NCBI GenBank assembly: GCA_019416685.1
Contig: DXWV01000047.1
Coordinates: forward strand, 73,344 to 137,343
Source of the DNA: Bacteroides sp.
GTDB lineage: Bacteria; Bacteroidota; Bacteroidia; Bacteroidales; Bacteroidaceae
DNA: 64,000 nucleotides
Reading direction: 5' to 3'
The position numbers and the translations under genes are program-made. Positions within the stretch are counted from its first letter, which is position 1. Each line of letters opens with the position of its first letter. The notes beneath the pieces are model-generated. The model worked only from the letters and a program-made list of their open reading frames with translations, made no database searches and had not been told where the DNA came from. Positions 49,353 through 58,334 of this stretch are shown one piece after another.

Positions 49353-50615
49353 ATGAAAAAGTTAGTTGGAGTTATAATGGGCTGGTTGATACTTTTCTTA
49401 CTATTGGATATTACTCCTTTGCAGGCACGGGAAGAAGTGGATGGTTATTTCACGGTTACAGGGGTTGTGAGAAATAAGGATGATAGGAAAAAGCTGGAGA
49501 ATGTGAATGTTTCTATTCCTGGGACAAATATTGGGACAGTAACAAATTCAGATGGCGTATTCTCTCTTAAAATCAAAGAGGCTGAAATAGTCCGGGGGCT
49601 GGAAGTCTCTCATATCGGGTACCTCAATACTCAGATCTCTTTGAAAGAAAATAAGGACTTATCCACATTGACTGTGTGGATGATGCCGGCACCTAATTTA
49701 CTGAGTGAGATTGTGATTTTGGGTAATAATGCCCGTGGCATTGTAGAAGAAGCAATTAGAAAAATCCCGGTAAATTATTCTTCTAATGAGAATATGCTAA
49801 CAACATTTTACAGAGAAACAGTACAAAAAAGACGTCGTTATATCAGCGTATCAGAGGCTGTTATAGATGTATATAAGACAGCTTATAATGATCGTATACC
49901 CGCGAGAGATAAGGTGCAACTACAGAAGGGACGTCGTTTGTTGAGTCAGAAAACCAGTGATACATTGGCTGTAAAGGTGGTAGGAGGTCCCAGCTTGGCT
50001 ATTTATCTGGATGTCGTGAAGAATCAGGACGCATTATTGAACACGGGAGATCTGGATTATTATGAATTTCATATCGAAGAGCCTGTGAATTTTGATAACC
50101 GTATGCAATATGTAATCAGTTTTCGGCCTAAGGTTAACCTGATGTATGCATTGTTTTATGGGAAGCTGTATATAGATTTTGAGAAACTGGCATTCACCCG
50201 GGCTGAGTTCTCGCTGGATATGAGAAATAAAACGAAAGCCGTGGAAGCTATTTTGCATAAGAAACCTTTGGGCTTACAGTTTAAGCCACAGGAAGTATCT
50301 TATCTGGTGACTTATAAAGAGCAGAATGGGAAGACGTATCTGAACTATATATGGAATACCATTCGTTTCAAATGTGATTGGAAGAAGCGCTTCTTCTCTT
50401 CGGGATATACAGTTTTTTCTGAGATGGTGGTAACAGACAGGCAAGAGGATAACTTTACAGTTATTTCTAATAAGACGGCTTTCAAAGAAAAGCAAGTGTT
50501 TTATGATTTAGTAGATGAATACTGGAACGAAGATTTCTGGAAAGAATACAATATTATTGAACCTACTGAGTCTTTGGAACATGCTGTGAACAAATTGAAA
50601 AAGCAATCTCGTTAG
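49353..50615 (+). CDS. Exported protein: carboxypeptidase-regulatory-like domain plus long C-terminal domain
   Basis: A 420-residue protein with a signal peptide (MKKLVGVIMGWLILFLLLDI), a CarboxypepD-regulatory-like beta-sandwich at about 33-115 (GVVRNKDDRKKLENVNVSIP, GYLNTQISL) and a 300-residue C-terminal part of unknown type. It has no TonB plug or barrel. The C-terminal part is clearly related to that of the gene at 52086: shared TTFYRE, the SEAVIDVYK/TEAVFKVYK pair, GKLYID/GELYID and the EDFWKEYN/ESFWEEFN tail. It stands in front of a sigma/anti-sigma pair. Its location, outer membrane or periplasm, is not certain. Confidence 0.8.
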   Translation: MKKLVGVIMGWLILFLLLDITPLQAREEVDGYFTVTGVVRNKDDRKKLENVNVSIPGTNIGTVTNSDGVFSLKIKEAEIVRGLEVSHIGYLNTQISLKENKDLSTLTVWMMPAPNLLSEIVILGNNARGIVEEAIRKIPVNYSSNENMLTTFYRETVQKRRRYISVSEAVIDVYKTAYNDRIPARDKVQLQKGRRLLSQKTSDTLAVKVVGGPSLAIYLDVVKNQDALLNTGDLDYYEFHIEEPVNFDNRMQYVISFRPKVNLMYALFYGKLYIDFEKLAFTRAEFSLDMRNKTKAVEAILHKKPLGLQFKPQEVSYLVTYKEQNGKTYLNYIWNTIRFKCDWKKRFFSSGYTVFSEMVVTDRQEDNFTVISNKTAFKEKQVFYDLVDEYWNEDFWKEYNIIEPTESLEHAVNKLKKQSR

Positions 50616-50661
50616 AATTCAGATAGTTTTTTATATATTTGGTATCAATAATGATTCGGGT

Positions 50662-51213
50662 ATGCTAAACGAACTGTTCATACTTGCTAAAATAAAAGAG
50701 GGTGATATAAAAGCATTCGAGGAAATTTTCCGTCGCTATTATTCACCCCTTTGCTGGTATGCTGCAGGTATAACAGGTGAAGTGGAAACTGCTGAAGAAA
50801 TAGTAGAAGAACTCTTCTACGTACTTTGGAAAGACCGGGAACATTTGCAGATATTTCAATCCCTTAAAAGTTATCTGTACAGGGCAGCACGCAATGAAGC
50901 GCTTCAATACTGCCGGCATAGAGAAGTCAGAGAACGGCATCGGGAGTACGTGCTGGCAGATAATGTTTCAGAACAGGTGTCTGATCCTCACCGGCAATTG
51001 GAATATGAGGAATTACAGGAAGTTATCCGGCATACACTTGATAAGCTGCCGGGGCGTAGACTCAGGATATTTGAAATGCATCGCATGGAAGGAAAGAAAT
51101 ACATGGAGATCGCTTTGTCTCTTTCATTGTCTGTCAAAACAGTAGAAGCAGAGATGACAAAAGCACTCCGGACCTTGCGAAATGAAATAGATAATTATAT
51201 TCTTATGAAATGA
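50662..51213 (+). CDS. ECF RNA polymerase sigma factor (Bacteroides family)
   Basis: Alternative sigma factor of 183 residues. Region 2 is near 20-85 (GDIKAFEEIFRRYYSPLCWY, SLKSYLYRAARNEALQYCR) and region 4 near 115-175 (LDKLPGRRLRIFEMHRMEGK, KYMEIALSLSLSVKTVEAEM). Such factors in Bacteroides usually pair with FecR anti-sigma proteins and drive a SusC-type operon. Its stop overlaps the FecR start by 4 bases, so the pair is coupled. No susC-like gene is next to it here. Confidence 0.93.
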   Translation: MLNELFILAKIKEGDIKAFEEIFRRYYSPLCWYAAGITGEVETAEEIVEELFYVLWKDREHLQIFQSLKSYLYRAARNEALQYCRHREVRERHREYVLADNVSEQVSDPHRQLEYEELQEVIRHTLDKLPGRRLRIFEMHRMEGKKYMEIALSLSLSVKTVEAEMTKALRTLRNEIDNYILMK

Positions 51214-52067
51214 TTGAAATAAATAAAAATAAAGTGAGGACAGAGGAGGCATGGAGGCACTTGTATACTCGTTTGGATAAAGACAGTCTGCTTGTAGAGG
51301 TGGGAGAGGGAGTGATCCGTCACAGGCTTTTCTTAAAATGGGGGACAGTAGCTGCTGCTATGTTGGTAGGAATGGTTTGTCTAGTATCCGTTTGGTGGTT
51401 AATACCGGGAAGTGATACTAAAAATCTTAATCTGGTAACTCAGGAGAATAGAGAGAAGTCAACGCTGGTTACTACCCTTGAAGATGGTTCTATTGTTTAT
51501 CTGGGGCAGGAGAGTATTTTGCAGTACCCTGAACATTTTGCTACGGATAAGAGAGAAGTAAACTTACATGGAGAAGCCTTTTTTGATGTGGCAAAGAAAC
51601 ATGAACAGACTTTCCTGATCGAAACGGAGAAGGTACAGATAGAAGTATTGGGGACAGCTTTTAATGTCCGTAGTAATGAAGAAGTACCTTTTAGTTTGTC
51701 TGTGCGGCGTGGTAAGGTGAAGGTATCCCTAAAACAGGGAGGACATAGTGTTCTTGTGAATGCGGGTGAAACGGTTACGTTAGAATCACAACAGTTACAG
51801 TTAAGTGAGACTTCAAAAGGTGATGAGTCTGGTATCTATTCAAAGAATATACGTTTTAAAGATGAAAATCTGGAAGATATCTTGCGGGTAGTGAATGCTG
51901 AAAATTCTGCGTTACAGATACAAGCAGGTTCATTGGATTTGGGCAAACGGAAACTGACTATTGAGTTTCTGGATAACTCACCCGATATGGTTGCCGAACT
52001 GATCTGTTGGGCGTTAAATTTGAAATGTACTCGTGAAGGAGATAAATTGATTTTGTCCGAACGATGA
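51210..52067 (+). CDS. FecR-family anti-sigma factor
   Basis: Membrane anti-sigma factor of 285 residues, the likely partner of the upstream sigma. A short cytoplasmic part is followed by one membrane helix near 46-66 (VAAAMLVGMVCLVSVWWLIP), the periplasmic FecR beta domain (TLEDGSIVYLGQESILQYPE, GEAFFDVAKKHEQTFLIETE, VEVLGTAFNVRS-like) and a C-terminal DUF4974 domain (FKDENLEDILRVVNAENSAL). In this class the periplasmic part is normally touched by the STN domain of a TonB receptor. Here the next gene supplies an STN domain without a receptor barrel. Confidence 0.92.
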   Translation: MIEINKNKVRTEEAWRHLYTRLDKDSLLVEVGEGVIRHRLFLKWGTVAAAMLVGMVCLVSVWWLIPGSDTKNLNLVTQENREKSTLVTTLEDGSIVYLGQESILQYPEHFATDKREVNLHGEAFFDVAKKHEQTFLIETEKVQIEVLGTAFNVRSNEEVPFSLSVRRGKVKVSLKQGGHSVLVNAGETVTLESQQLQLSETSKGDESGIYSKNIRFKDENLEDILRVVNAENSALQIQAGSLDLGKRKLTIEFLDNSPDMVAELICWALNLKCTREGDKLILSER

Positions 52068-52085
52068 TTCTTAAAGTATAAAATC

Positions 52086-53642
52086 ATGAAATTACATCAT
52101 CTCTATCTGTTTTTCTTCGGACTGATTCTTATTGCTGCTGGTACAATAAGAGCAAGTGGAGATGATGTCCTAGATCGTGTTATCAGCCTGCCCAGAATGA
52201 AAGGTACAGTGTATTCCTTGTTGGGTAAAGTCTCAGAACGTTCCGGATATCTTTTTGTTTATGATAGTAAGGTCGTGAACAATGATGTTGTGACAAAGAC
52301 GAAAGAGAAAGACTGTACGGTTCGGCAGGCTATTTATGAAATAACCGGTAACAGGAGCTTGGTTTTAAAGGTGATTGGAGGGCATATATTAATCCTGCCT
52401 CCTGTAGAAAAGAATAAGAATATAAAAAAAGAGAGTCAATTACCCTTGCCCGCTTTTTCCACAATTACCGGTACTTTGTTGGATAAAGAAACCGGAGAAC
52501 CTGTGGTCAATGCATCAGTGACAATCCAAGGTACTTCGATAGGTAATATTACAAATAAAGATGGAGAGTTCAGACTTCATTTACCCGATTCTTTAAGAGA
52601 TAGTTTTCTCTCTTTTTCTCATTTGGGTTATGTAGCGCAGAATGTTGAAGCGGCTATGCTTACGGGCCACGACAATATACTGAGTATGGAGCCTAAAATC
52701 GTTCCTTTACAGGAAGTTCTGATCCGGTTGGTAGAACCTAAAAAGTTGTTGAGGGAAATGCTAAAGCGGCGAGAGGAAAATTATTCATTGGTCCCTGTTC
52801 ATCTGACAACATTCTACCGGGAAGGAGTTCAACTAAAGAACAAGTTCCAGAACTTGACGGAAGCTGTATTCAAAGTTTATAAATCTCCTCTGGATGAACC
52901 CGAGGTATTGGATCAGGTAAAGTTACTGAAGATGAGCCGGATGGATAATTGTGAAAGTACAGATAGCCTGATAGCTAAGATTAGGGCGGGAATTCAGGCC
53001 TGCCTGCAACTGGATATAATGAAAGATTTGCCGGATTTTTTATCTGTTGATGCAGAAGATAATCCGTATACATATACTTCCGGTGGTATCACTTCTATAG
53101 ATGACCGTTGTGTAAATGTGGTTTCTTTTGAACAAAAACAAGGAGTTAAAGAACCACTTTATTGTGGCGAATTATATATTGATTCGGAAAGTGGGGCTTT
53201 ATTACAGGCACGGATTGAAATGCAACCCCGGTGTATAAAAAAAGCTACGAGAATTTTTGTTGTCCGTCAAGCTCCCAATGTAAATCTGACAGCACAAAAA
53301 GTGGTATATACTATCTCATATAAACCGTGGAGAGGCATTTATTATATTCACCATATCCGAGGTGATTTGTTTTTTGGAATGAAGAAAAAACGGACGTTGT
53401 TCAGTAATCCCACTTTGCATACATGGTTCGAAATGGTAACGTGCAAAGTGGATAGGGACAATGTGGCTCGTTTTCCCCGTACTGATAGGGTACCAATACA
53501 TACAGTGCTTGCAGATATTGATTTTAAATATGATGAAAGTTTCTGGGAAGAGTTTAATACGATCCCTTTAGAGGAAGAACTGAATAAGATTATAGAGAAG
53601 GTAACGTTAAAGATAGAAAAAACAATTCATCAAGAAGAGTGA
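52086..53642 (+). CDS. STN plus carboxypeptidase-regulatory-like exported protein without TonB barrel
   Basis: A 518-residue protein with a signal peptide (MKLHHLYLFFFGLILIAAGT), a secretin/TonB short N-terminal (STN) domain at about 40-105 (VYSLLGKVSERSGYLFVYDS, VLKVIGGHILILPP), a CarboxypepD-regulatory-like domain at about 125-205 (GTLLDKETGEPVVNASVTIQ) and a ~300-residue C-terminal part paralogous to the protein at 49353. A TonB receptor plug and barrel, which normally follow STN domains, are absent. It starts 18 bases after the FecR gene. It is probably the periplasmic or outer-membrane signal input to FecR; ligand unknown. Confidence 0.82.
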   Translation: MKLHHLYLFFFGLILIAAGTIRASGDDVLDRVISLPRMKGTVYSLLGKVSERSGYLFVYDSKVVNNDVVTKTKEKDCTVRQAIYEITGNRSLVLKVIGGHILILPPVEKNKNIKKESQLPLPAFSTITGTLLDKETGEPVVNASVTIQGTSIGNITNKDGEFRLHLPDSLRDSFLSFSHLGYVAQNVEAAMLTGHDNILSMEPKIVPLQEVLIRLVEPKKLLREMLKRREENYSLVPVHLTTFYREGVQLKNKFQNLTEAVFKVYKSPLDEPEVLDQVKLLKMSRMDNCESTDSLIAKIRAGIQACLQLDIMKDLPDFLSVDAEDNPYTYTSGGITSIDDRCVNVVSFEQKQGVKEPLYCGELYIDSESGALLQARIEMQPRCIKKATRIFVVRQAPNVNLTAQKVVYTISYKPWRGIYYIHHIRGDLFFGMKKKRTLFSNPTLHTWFEMVTCKVDRDNVARFPRTDRVPIHTVLADIDFKYDESFWEEFNTIPLEEELNKIIEKVTLKIEKTIHQEE

Positions 53643-53706
53643 AGATAAGCAGGATATTTGTTATTTTGCAGTCTGAATGAAATATATTCAATGAATACGA
53701 AAAGAT

Positions 53707-54102
53707 ATGATTAAACAAGACTATCTGGTACGGATGATTCAGGAAATTATCTCTTTGATTGCAAATGCTATTCTGAATAAGAAGAAACTTCGTAAGCAAG
53801 AGTGGGTAGAGTATGATTGCCTGACCAGACAAATTTTAGGCTTTCCGGCCGAGCAGTTGATTGATATGGATATGTGGGAGTTGATTGAACAGTATAAAGG
53901 CGATCCTGACGAAATGGGAAAAATAGAACTTGCTGCTATGAGTATACTGAAATTATCAGAAGATATACCTTCAGATCATGTCCTGCAAAAATCCAAGCTC
54001 CGACAGGATGGTCTCCGGTTGCTCAAGTATGTTCAGGAAGAAGGGAATACATTCTCTATTCAACGGACAAGTCTGATAAAACTGTTGGAAATAAACGGGT
54101 GA
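53707..54102 (+). CDS. Hypothetical protein (resembles DUF6483)
   Basis: A 131-residue, mostly helical soluble protein. The N-terminal MIKQDYLVRMIQEIISLIAN resembles the DUF6483 family seen in Firmicutes; I am not certain of the match. The rest (PAEQLIDMDMWELIEQYKGD, KLRQDGLRLLKYVQEEGNTF) looks like TPR-type helix pairs. No signal peptide. It follows the STN gene by about 65 bases and may share its transcript. Function unknown. Confidence 0.65.
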   Translation: MIKQDYLVRMIQEIISLIANAILNKKKLRKQEWVEYDCLTRQILGFPAEQLIDMDMWELIEQYKGDPDEMGKIELAAMSILKLSEDIPSDHVLQKSKLRQDGLRLLKYVQEEGNTFSIQRTSLIKLLEING

Positions 54103-54182
54103 ATAAAAAACGGTATGCAGGAGTGGAGCAAATGTATGCATAAAACTTTGCTGTATCTGCATCTGTTAATCCTGAAAAACTA

Positions 54183-54190
54183 TATCTTTG
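54183..54190 (+). promoter_or_regulatory. Promoter -7 box for the DUF4250 gene
   Basis: TATCTTTG matches TAnnTTTG, 29 bases before the ATG at 54219. Confidence 0.6.
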
Positions 54191-54218
54191 TGCCCCGGTT
54201 ACAAAATAGTGTTTTAAT

Positions 54219-54395
54219 ATGGAATTGCCTAAAGACCCGATGATGCTGTTTAGTGTCATCAATATGAAGCTTCGTGATAACTATTCTTCGTTGGATGAAT
54301 TGTGTGATGATCTGCATGTAGAGAAAGAGGACATTATTTATCAGCTCAAAAATGCAGGCTTTGAATATAGCCCGGAACATAATAAGTTCTGGTAA
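54219..54395 (+). CDS. Small DUF4250 protein, 58 residues
   Basis: A short gene missed by length filters. Its product begins MELPKDPMMLFSVINMKLRD and continues with a helical stretch (YSSLDELCDDLHVEKEDIIY) and ends EYSPEHNKFW. The PKDPxMLxSxxNMKLRD start and the Y-x-P-x-x-N-x-F/W end are the DUF4250 pattern, conserved in Bacteroidetes, Firmicutes and Proteobacteria. It looks like a small helix-turn-helix fold; function unknown. The promoter and clean start support it. Confidence 0.88.
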   Translation: MELPKDPMMLFSVINMKLRDNYSSLDELCDDLHVEKEDIIYQLKNAGFEYSPEHNKFW

Positions 54396-54420
54396 TCTGT
54401 TGCTATAATGAGGCTGTATA

Positions 54421-54459
54421 AATTGTTTCACCAATCATTTTATAATCGGTGAAACAATT
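54421..54459. terminator. 12-bp perfect hairpin between DUF4250 and aldo/keto reductase genes
   Basis: AATTGTTTCACC (54421-54432) exactly complements 54448-54459. It lies between convergent genes and probably ends both transcripts, although no long T run follows. Confidence 0.65.
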
Positions 54460-54504
54460 CATTGATATCTTCTTGTCAGCTTACAGTATACGGGGTAGAA
54501 CGTA

Positions 54505-55536
54505 TTAAAATATCAGTTGTGATTTTAATGCAGGAAACTGATTCTGATGCCAATACGGATATATCTTTGGCGTTTTACTTGCCTCATCCAACCGCTTTAT
54601 TTGTTCTGCTGTCAGGCTCCAGCCAATGGCTTCGAGATTCTGTTTCAGATGTTCTTCAGTTCGTGCACCAATCACAAGACTGCAAATAGTAGGACGTTGC
54701 AAAAGCCAGTTTAGTGCTACCTGTGCCACTGTCTTTCCTGTCTCTCCGGCTATATCTTCCAGAACATCAATAATATCGTAAAGAAGATCGTATGACATGA
54801 TTTCATCACCTACCGGAGCACCACCACGGGCTACTCTTCCATCTTCCGGAATCGGATTGTTACGGTGATAACGCCCGCCCAGACGTCCTGCTGCTAATGG
54901 ACTCCAGATGAATGTGCCCACTTGTTGGTCAACGCCAAGCGGCATCAGCTCCCATTCAAACTCACGGTTAAGTAAAGAATAATATACCTGGTGGGCTACA
55001 TAACGTGTCCAGCCGTGTTTGTCGGAAACAGCCAATGACTTCATTAACTGCCAACCGGAAAAGTTAGAGCATCCGATGTAGCGTACTTTTCCGCTTTGAA
55101 CAAGGTTGTCCAGCGCGCTGAGGGTCTCTTCCAACGGAGTAGCACCATCAAAACCATGCATATAATAGATGTCGATATGGTCTGTTCCCAAACGTCGCAG
55201 ACTGGCTTCACAGGCATTGATAATGTGAAAGCGGGAAGCTCCCATTTCGTTCCGGTCTTCTCCCATTGGGAAAGTGGCTTTAGTGGAGATGAGAAGACGG
55301 TCTCGCTTTCCGGAAATAGCTTTGCCAAGTATCTCTTCCGATAAGCCACGAGAATAAATATCGGCTGTGTCAAAGAGATTTAATCCGGCTTCCAGGCACA
55401 TATCTACCATGCGGGTAGCTTCGGCAACACCTGTATTTCCCCAACCTTCAAAACCGTGAGTACCTCCAAAGGTTGCTGTTCCTAAGCTTAATGCCGGAAC
55501 AAAAAGTCCTGAGCCGTTTAATTGTCTGTATTCCAT
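54505..55536 (-). CDS. Aldo/keto reductase
   Basis: NADPH-dependent oxidoreductase of the TIM-barrel AKR superfamily, 343 residues from ATG 55536 (MEYRQLNGSGLFVPALSLGT). The catalytic Asp/Tyr are in LFDTADIYSRGLSEEILG, the Lys in RLLISTKATF, and the His in DIYYMHGFDG (position usually His; here DHIDIYYMHG). The C-terminal cofactor site is VIGARTEEHLKQNLEAI. The closest patterns are the YghZ/voltage-channel-beta-like subgroup. Substrate unknown. The frame runs 15 codons further upstream without support. Confidence 0.9.
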   Translation of the reverse strand: MEYRQLNGSGLFVPALSLGTATFGGTHGFEGWGNTGVAEATRMVDMCLEAGLNLFDTADIYSRGLSEEILGKAISGKRDRLLISTKATFPMGEDRNEMGASRFHIINACEASLRRLGTDHIDIYYMHGFDGATPLEETLSALDNLVQSGKVRYIGCSNFSGWQLMKSLAVSDKHGWTRYVAHQVYYSLLNREFEWELMPLGVDQQVGTFIWSPLAAGRLGGRYHRNNPIPEDGRVARGGAPVGDEIMSYDLLYDIIDVLEDIAGETGKTVAQVALNWLLQRPTICSLVIGARTEEHLKQNLEAIGWSLTAEQIKRLDEASKTPKIYPYWHQNQFPALKSQLIF

Positions 55537-55758
55537 AAATGTTTTTGATTTTTTGAATAATAATAAATGTATATATAACAATTATTGTTGTGGTAAAGTT
55601 GTATCTCAGGTAATAAAACCTGAAGGAAATAAAGTAAAACGTCACCGGATAATAATTATACAGATATCAGCTAAACACAGTCTACAGATAAATAACCTTT
55701 CGTTCACAAACATCTCTTGTTGTTTCATTGTTATACCCGGCAAATATCTTATTGAGGT

Positions 55759-57330
55759 ATGTTCGAACACTGGAAAAGCTTGAAAGGAGTGAGGGGATGG
55801 CATGTCTGGAAATTAAAGCTGATTGATGCCAGATTGTACTTTGTCAGCATCTTTGTGGGATTGCTGACAGGGCTTATTGCCGTGCCTTATCATTATCTGT
55901 TACAGTTCTTTTTCGATATCCGGCGTACTTTCTTTGACGCTCATCCCCGTTGGTATTGGCATATTATGTTGTTCATGGCATTATGGGGAATACTTATCTT
56001 TGTTTCCTGGTTGGTTCGTAAAATGCCGCTCATCACCGGGGGGGGGATTCCGCAAACGAGAGGGGTTATCAATGGCCGCATCTCCTACAAGCATCCTTTT
56101 ATAGAAATGATATCTAAGTTCGTGGGAGGAGTTCTTGCATTGACTGCGGGGTTGTCTTTAGGGCGTGAAGGCCCCTCTGTACAGATTGGCTCTTACGTTG
56201 GTTGCCTTGTTTCCAAATGGACACGGGTACTTTCCGGCGAGCGTAAACAACTTTTGGCTGCCGGAGCAGGTGCCGGACTGGCAGCTGCATTTTCGGCTCC
56301 TCTCGCTTCCTCATTGTTAGTAATTGAATCAATCGAACGCTTTGATGCACCGAAAACTGCTATTACTACGTTACTCGCTGGCGTGGTAGCCGGGGGTGTG
56401 GCAAGTTGGATATTTCCCATCAGTCCTTATCGTCTTATAGATGCCATCGAACCATTGCTTCCCTTTTTATCTCAGGTAAAACTATTCCTGTTACTTGCAG
56501 TGGTTATCTCTCTCTTTGGAAAATTTTATTCTGAATTGACGTTGTATTTCAAACAAGTCTATTCGCAGGTGAAACATCCTGTGTATATGAAAATGCTCTA
56601 CCTGTTAGTGATTGCTTATGCTATTTCACTGTTGCAAGTGAATCTGACGGGAGGAGGCGAACAATTCCTGTTAGAACAGGTCACCGATGGAAGTAAGCAG
56701 GTTATGTGGGTGTTGGCAATGATGATGGTTCATTTTGTATTTACAGCGCTTTCCATCTCTTCCGGATTGCCGGGAGGAAACTTTATCCCTACGTTGGTGA
56801 CTGGTGGGTTATTCGGGCAGATTGTAGCTCTGATATTGGTACAAAGAGGGTTTATTGCCCAGGAGAATGTGAGTTATATTATGCTGATCAGTATGTCTGC
56901 TTTTCTTGTTGCTGTTATCCGGACACCACTGACGGCTATTGTTCTGATAACAGAGATAACAGGACACTTTGAAGTTTTCTATCCCTCTGTGGTGGTAGGT
57001 GGACTGACGTATTATTTCACGGAGTTATTGCAAATAAAGCCTTTCAATGTCACTTTATACAACGATATGATAAATACCCCCGATTTTCAGCAGCAGAAGC
57101 GTTATACACTTTCGGTAGAGATCATGACCGGGTCTTATCTGGATGGTAAAGAGGTGAATGAGTTAAGATTACCCGAACATTGTATCATTATCAATGTACA
57201 CCGTGACCGGAAAGACCTGACACCGGCCGGTACCCGGCTTATTCCGGGAGATCAGGTACAAATAGAGATGGATGCACAAGATATCGAAAAGTTATACGAA
57301 CCATTGGTAAGCATGGCAAATATCTATTAA
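55759..57330 (+). CDS. ClC-family chloride channel/transporter with TrkA-C domain
   Basis: A 523-residue membrane protein of the ClC family, moving Cl- and often exchanging H+. The selectivity motifs are GGGIPQTRG (usually GSGIP), GREGPSVQIG and GLPGGNFIPTLVTGG. About ten to twelve helices run through residue 430. A TrkA-C-type domain forms the tail (DGKEVNELRLPEHCIIINVH, PGDQVQIEMDAQDIEKLYEP), a layout common in Bacteroidetes. The glutamate in GREGP is present, which is consistent with a Cl-/H+ exchanger. It is a single-gene unit. Confidence 0.92.
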   Translation: MFEHWKSLKGVRGWHVWKLKLIDARLYFVSIFVGLLTGLIAVPYHYLLQFFFDIRRTFFDAHPRWYWHIMLFMALWGILIFVSWLVRKMPLITGGGIPQTRGVINGRISYKHPFIEMISKFVGGVLALTAGLSLGREGPSVQIGSYVGCLVSKWTRVLSGERKQLLAAGAGAGLAAAFSAPLASSLLVIESIERFDAPKTAITTLLAGVVAGGVASWIFPISPYRLIDAIEPLLPFLSQVKLFLLLAVVISLFGKFYSELTLYFKQVYSQVKHPVYMKMLYLLVIAYAISLLQVNLTGGGEQFLLEQVTDGSKQVMWVLAMMMVHFVFTALSISSGLPGGNFIPTLVTGGLFGQIVALILVQRGFIAQENVSYIMLISMSAFLVAVIRTPLTAIVLITEITGHFEVFYPSVVVGGLTYYFTELLQIKPFNVTLYNDMINTPDFQQQKRYTLSVEIMTGSYLDGKEVNELRLPEHCIIINVHRDRKDLTPAGTRLIPGDQVQIEMDAQDIEKLYEPLVSMANIY

Positions 57331-57419
57331 TAACGGATCGTATAGAGCATTTGTATGCTGATTTATGGAATATACCGGTGCTTTTGACTGATAATTCTTT
57401 AAATTTCATTTCTTTTATC

Positions 57420-57427
57420 TATATTTG
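57420..57427 (+). promoter_or_regulatory. Promoter -7 box for the Mpv17-like gene
   Basis: TATATTTG matches TAnnTTTG, 28 bases before the ATG at 57455. Confidence 0.6.
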
Positions 57428-57454
57428 TAGCCATACTGAAATACAACTATAGAA

Positions 57455-58138
57455 ATGAAAAAACACGATTTCCTTTTTTTGCTTTGTGTGCTTGTCTGCT
57501 TCCTCCCTTTCTTTTTGAGTGATGCGGTGTATGATGCCTATAAGCAGTTTAATGCTTCTCATGGTATGGTGATGAGCTTTATTAAGTTTGCCCTTCTTTC
57601 CACTTTGGGCGAGGTGATTGGGCTTCGTATCAGTACCGGTTCTTATCATCGCCGTGGTTTTGGTATTTTGCCCCGTGCATTTGTCTGGGGATTACTCGGA
57701 TTGGGGATCAACATGGCTTTTGTTGTTTTCTCTAACGGAGTTCCTGCCTTTGCTTCTTATTTGGGAGTGGCGGATGCCGGTAGTATAATGTCCGGTCCTC
57801 TTTCCATTGATAAAGTATTGCTGGCGTTGGCTATTTCTGTAACGATGAATACCATTTTCGGACCAGTATTTATGACCCTGCATAAGGTTACTGATACTCA
57901 CATTCTTGCCACCGGAGGTACGATGAAGGGCTTCTTTACTCCCCTTCCTATGGGGCAGATCTTGCAGAATCTTAATTGGAAAGTACAATGGGGCTTTGTT
58001 TTTAAGAAGACTATTCCGTTCTTTTGGTTTCCCGCCCATACCATAACTTTCCTTTTACCGGGTGATGCACGTGTATTGTTTGCGGCTTTATTGGGAGTGG
58101 TACTTGGTATATTTCTGGCAATAGCAGCGCGCAAGTAA
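57455..58138 (+). CDS. Integral membrane protein, Mpv17/PMP22-like
   Basis: A 227-residue protein with four or five hydrophobic helices (LFLLCVLVCFLPFFLSDAVY, AFVWGLLGLGINMAFVVFSN, VLLALAISVTMNTIFGPVFM, VLFAALLGVVLGIFLAIAAR). The tail FFWFPAHTITFLLPGDARVL resembles the Mpv17/PMP22 signature (W-x-P-x-x-Q/H...P...R-V-L). In eukaryotes that family lies in inner mitochondrial or peroxisomal membranes; the bacterial role is unknown. No neighbour suggests a pathway. Single-gene unit with its own promoter. Confidence 0.75.
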   Translation: MKKHDFLFLLCVLVCFLPFFLSDAVYDAYKQFNASHGMVMSFIKFALLSTLGEVIGLRISTGSYHRRGFGILPRAFVWGLLGLGINMAFVVFSNGVPAFASYLGVADAGSIMSGPLSIDKVLLALAISVTMNTIFGPVFMTLHKVTDTHILATGGTMKGFFTPLPMGQILQNLNWKVQWGFVFKKTIPFFWFPAHTITFLLPGDARVLFAALLGVVLGIFLAIAARK

Positions 58139-58205
58139 CAGGTGATTTCTTATTTCTGTACCGGAAACCCTGCTCAGGAGTCTTTTGAACAAGGAGAGCG
58201 AAAAA

Positions 58206-58234
58206 AAGAGGAAAGCTATAACTTCCCTCTTTTA
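58206..58234 (+). terminator. Weak hairpin terminator after the Mpv17-like gene
   Basis: AAGAGGAAAG (58206-58215) pairs with CTTCCCTCTT (58222-58231) with one mismatch, followed by TTT. It lies between convergent genes. Confidence 0.5.
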
Positions 58235-58334
58235 CCACAGTTTATTCAGATTAAACTGTATCATTAATCTGACAAAAATATTATTTAACTTTGTCAAAGT
58301 CAAGTTTTTTTCCTTCCTTTTTAAGAAGGTTTAT

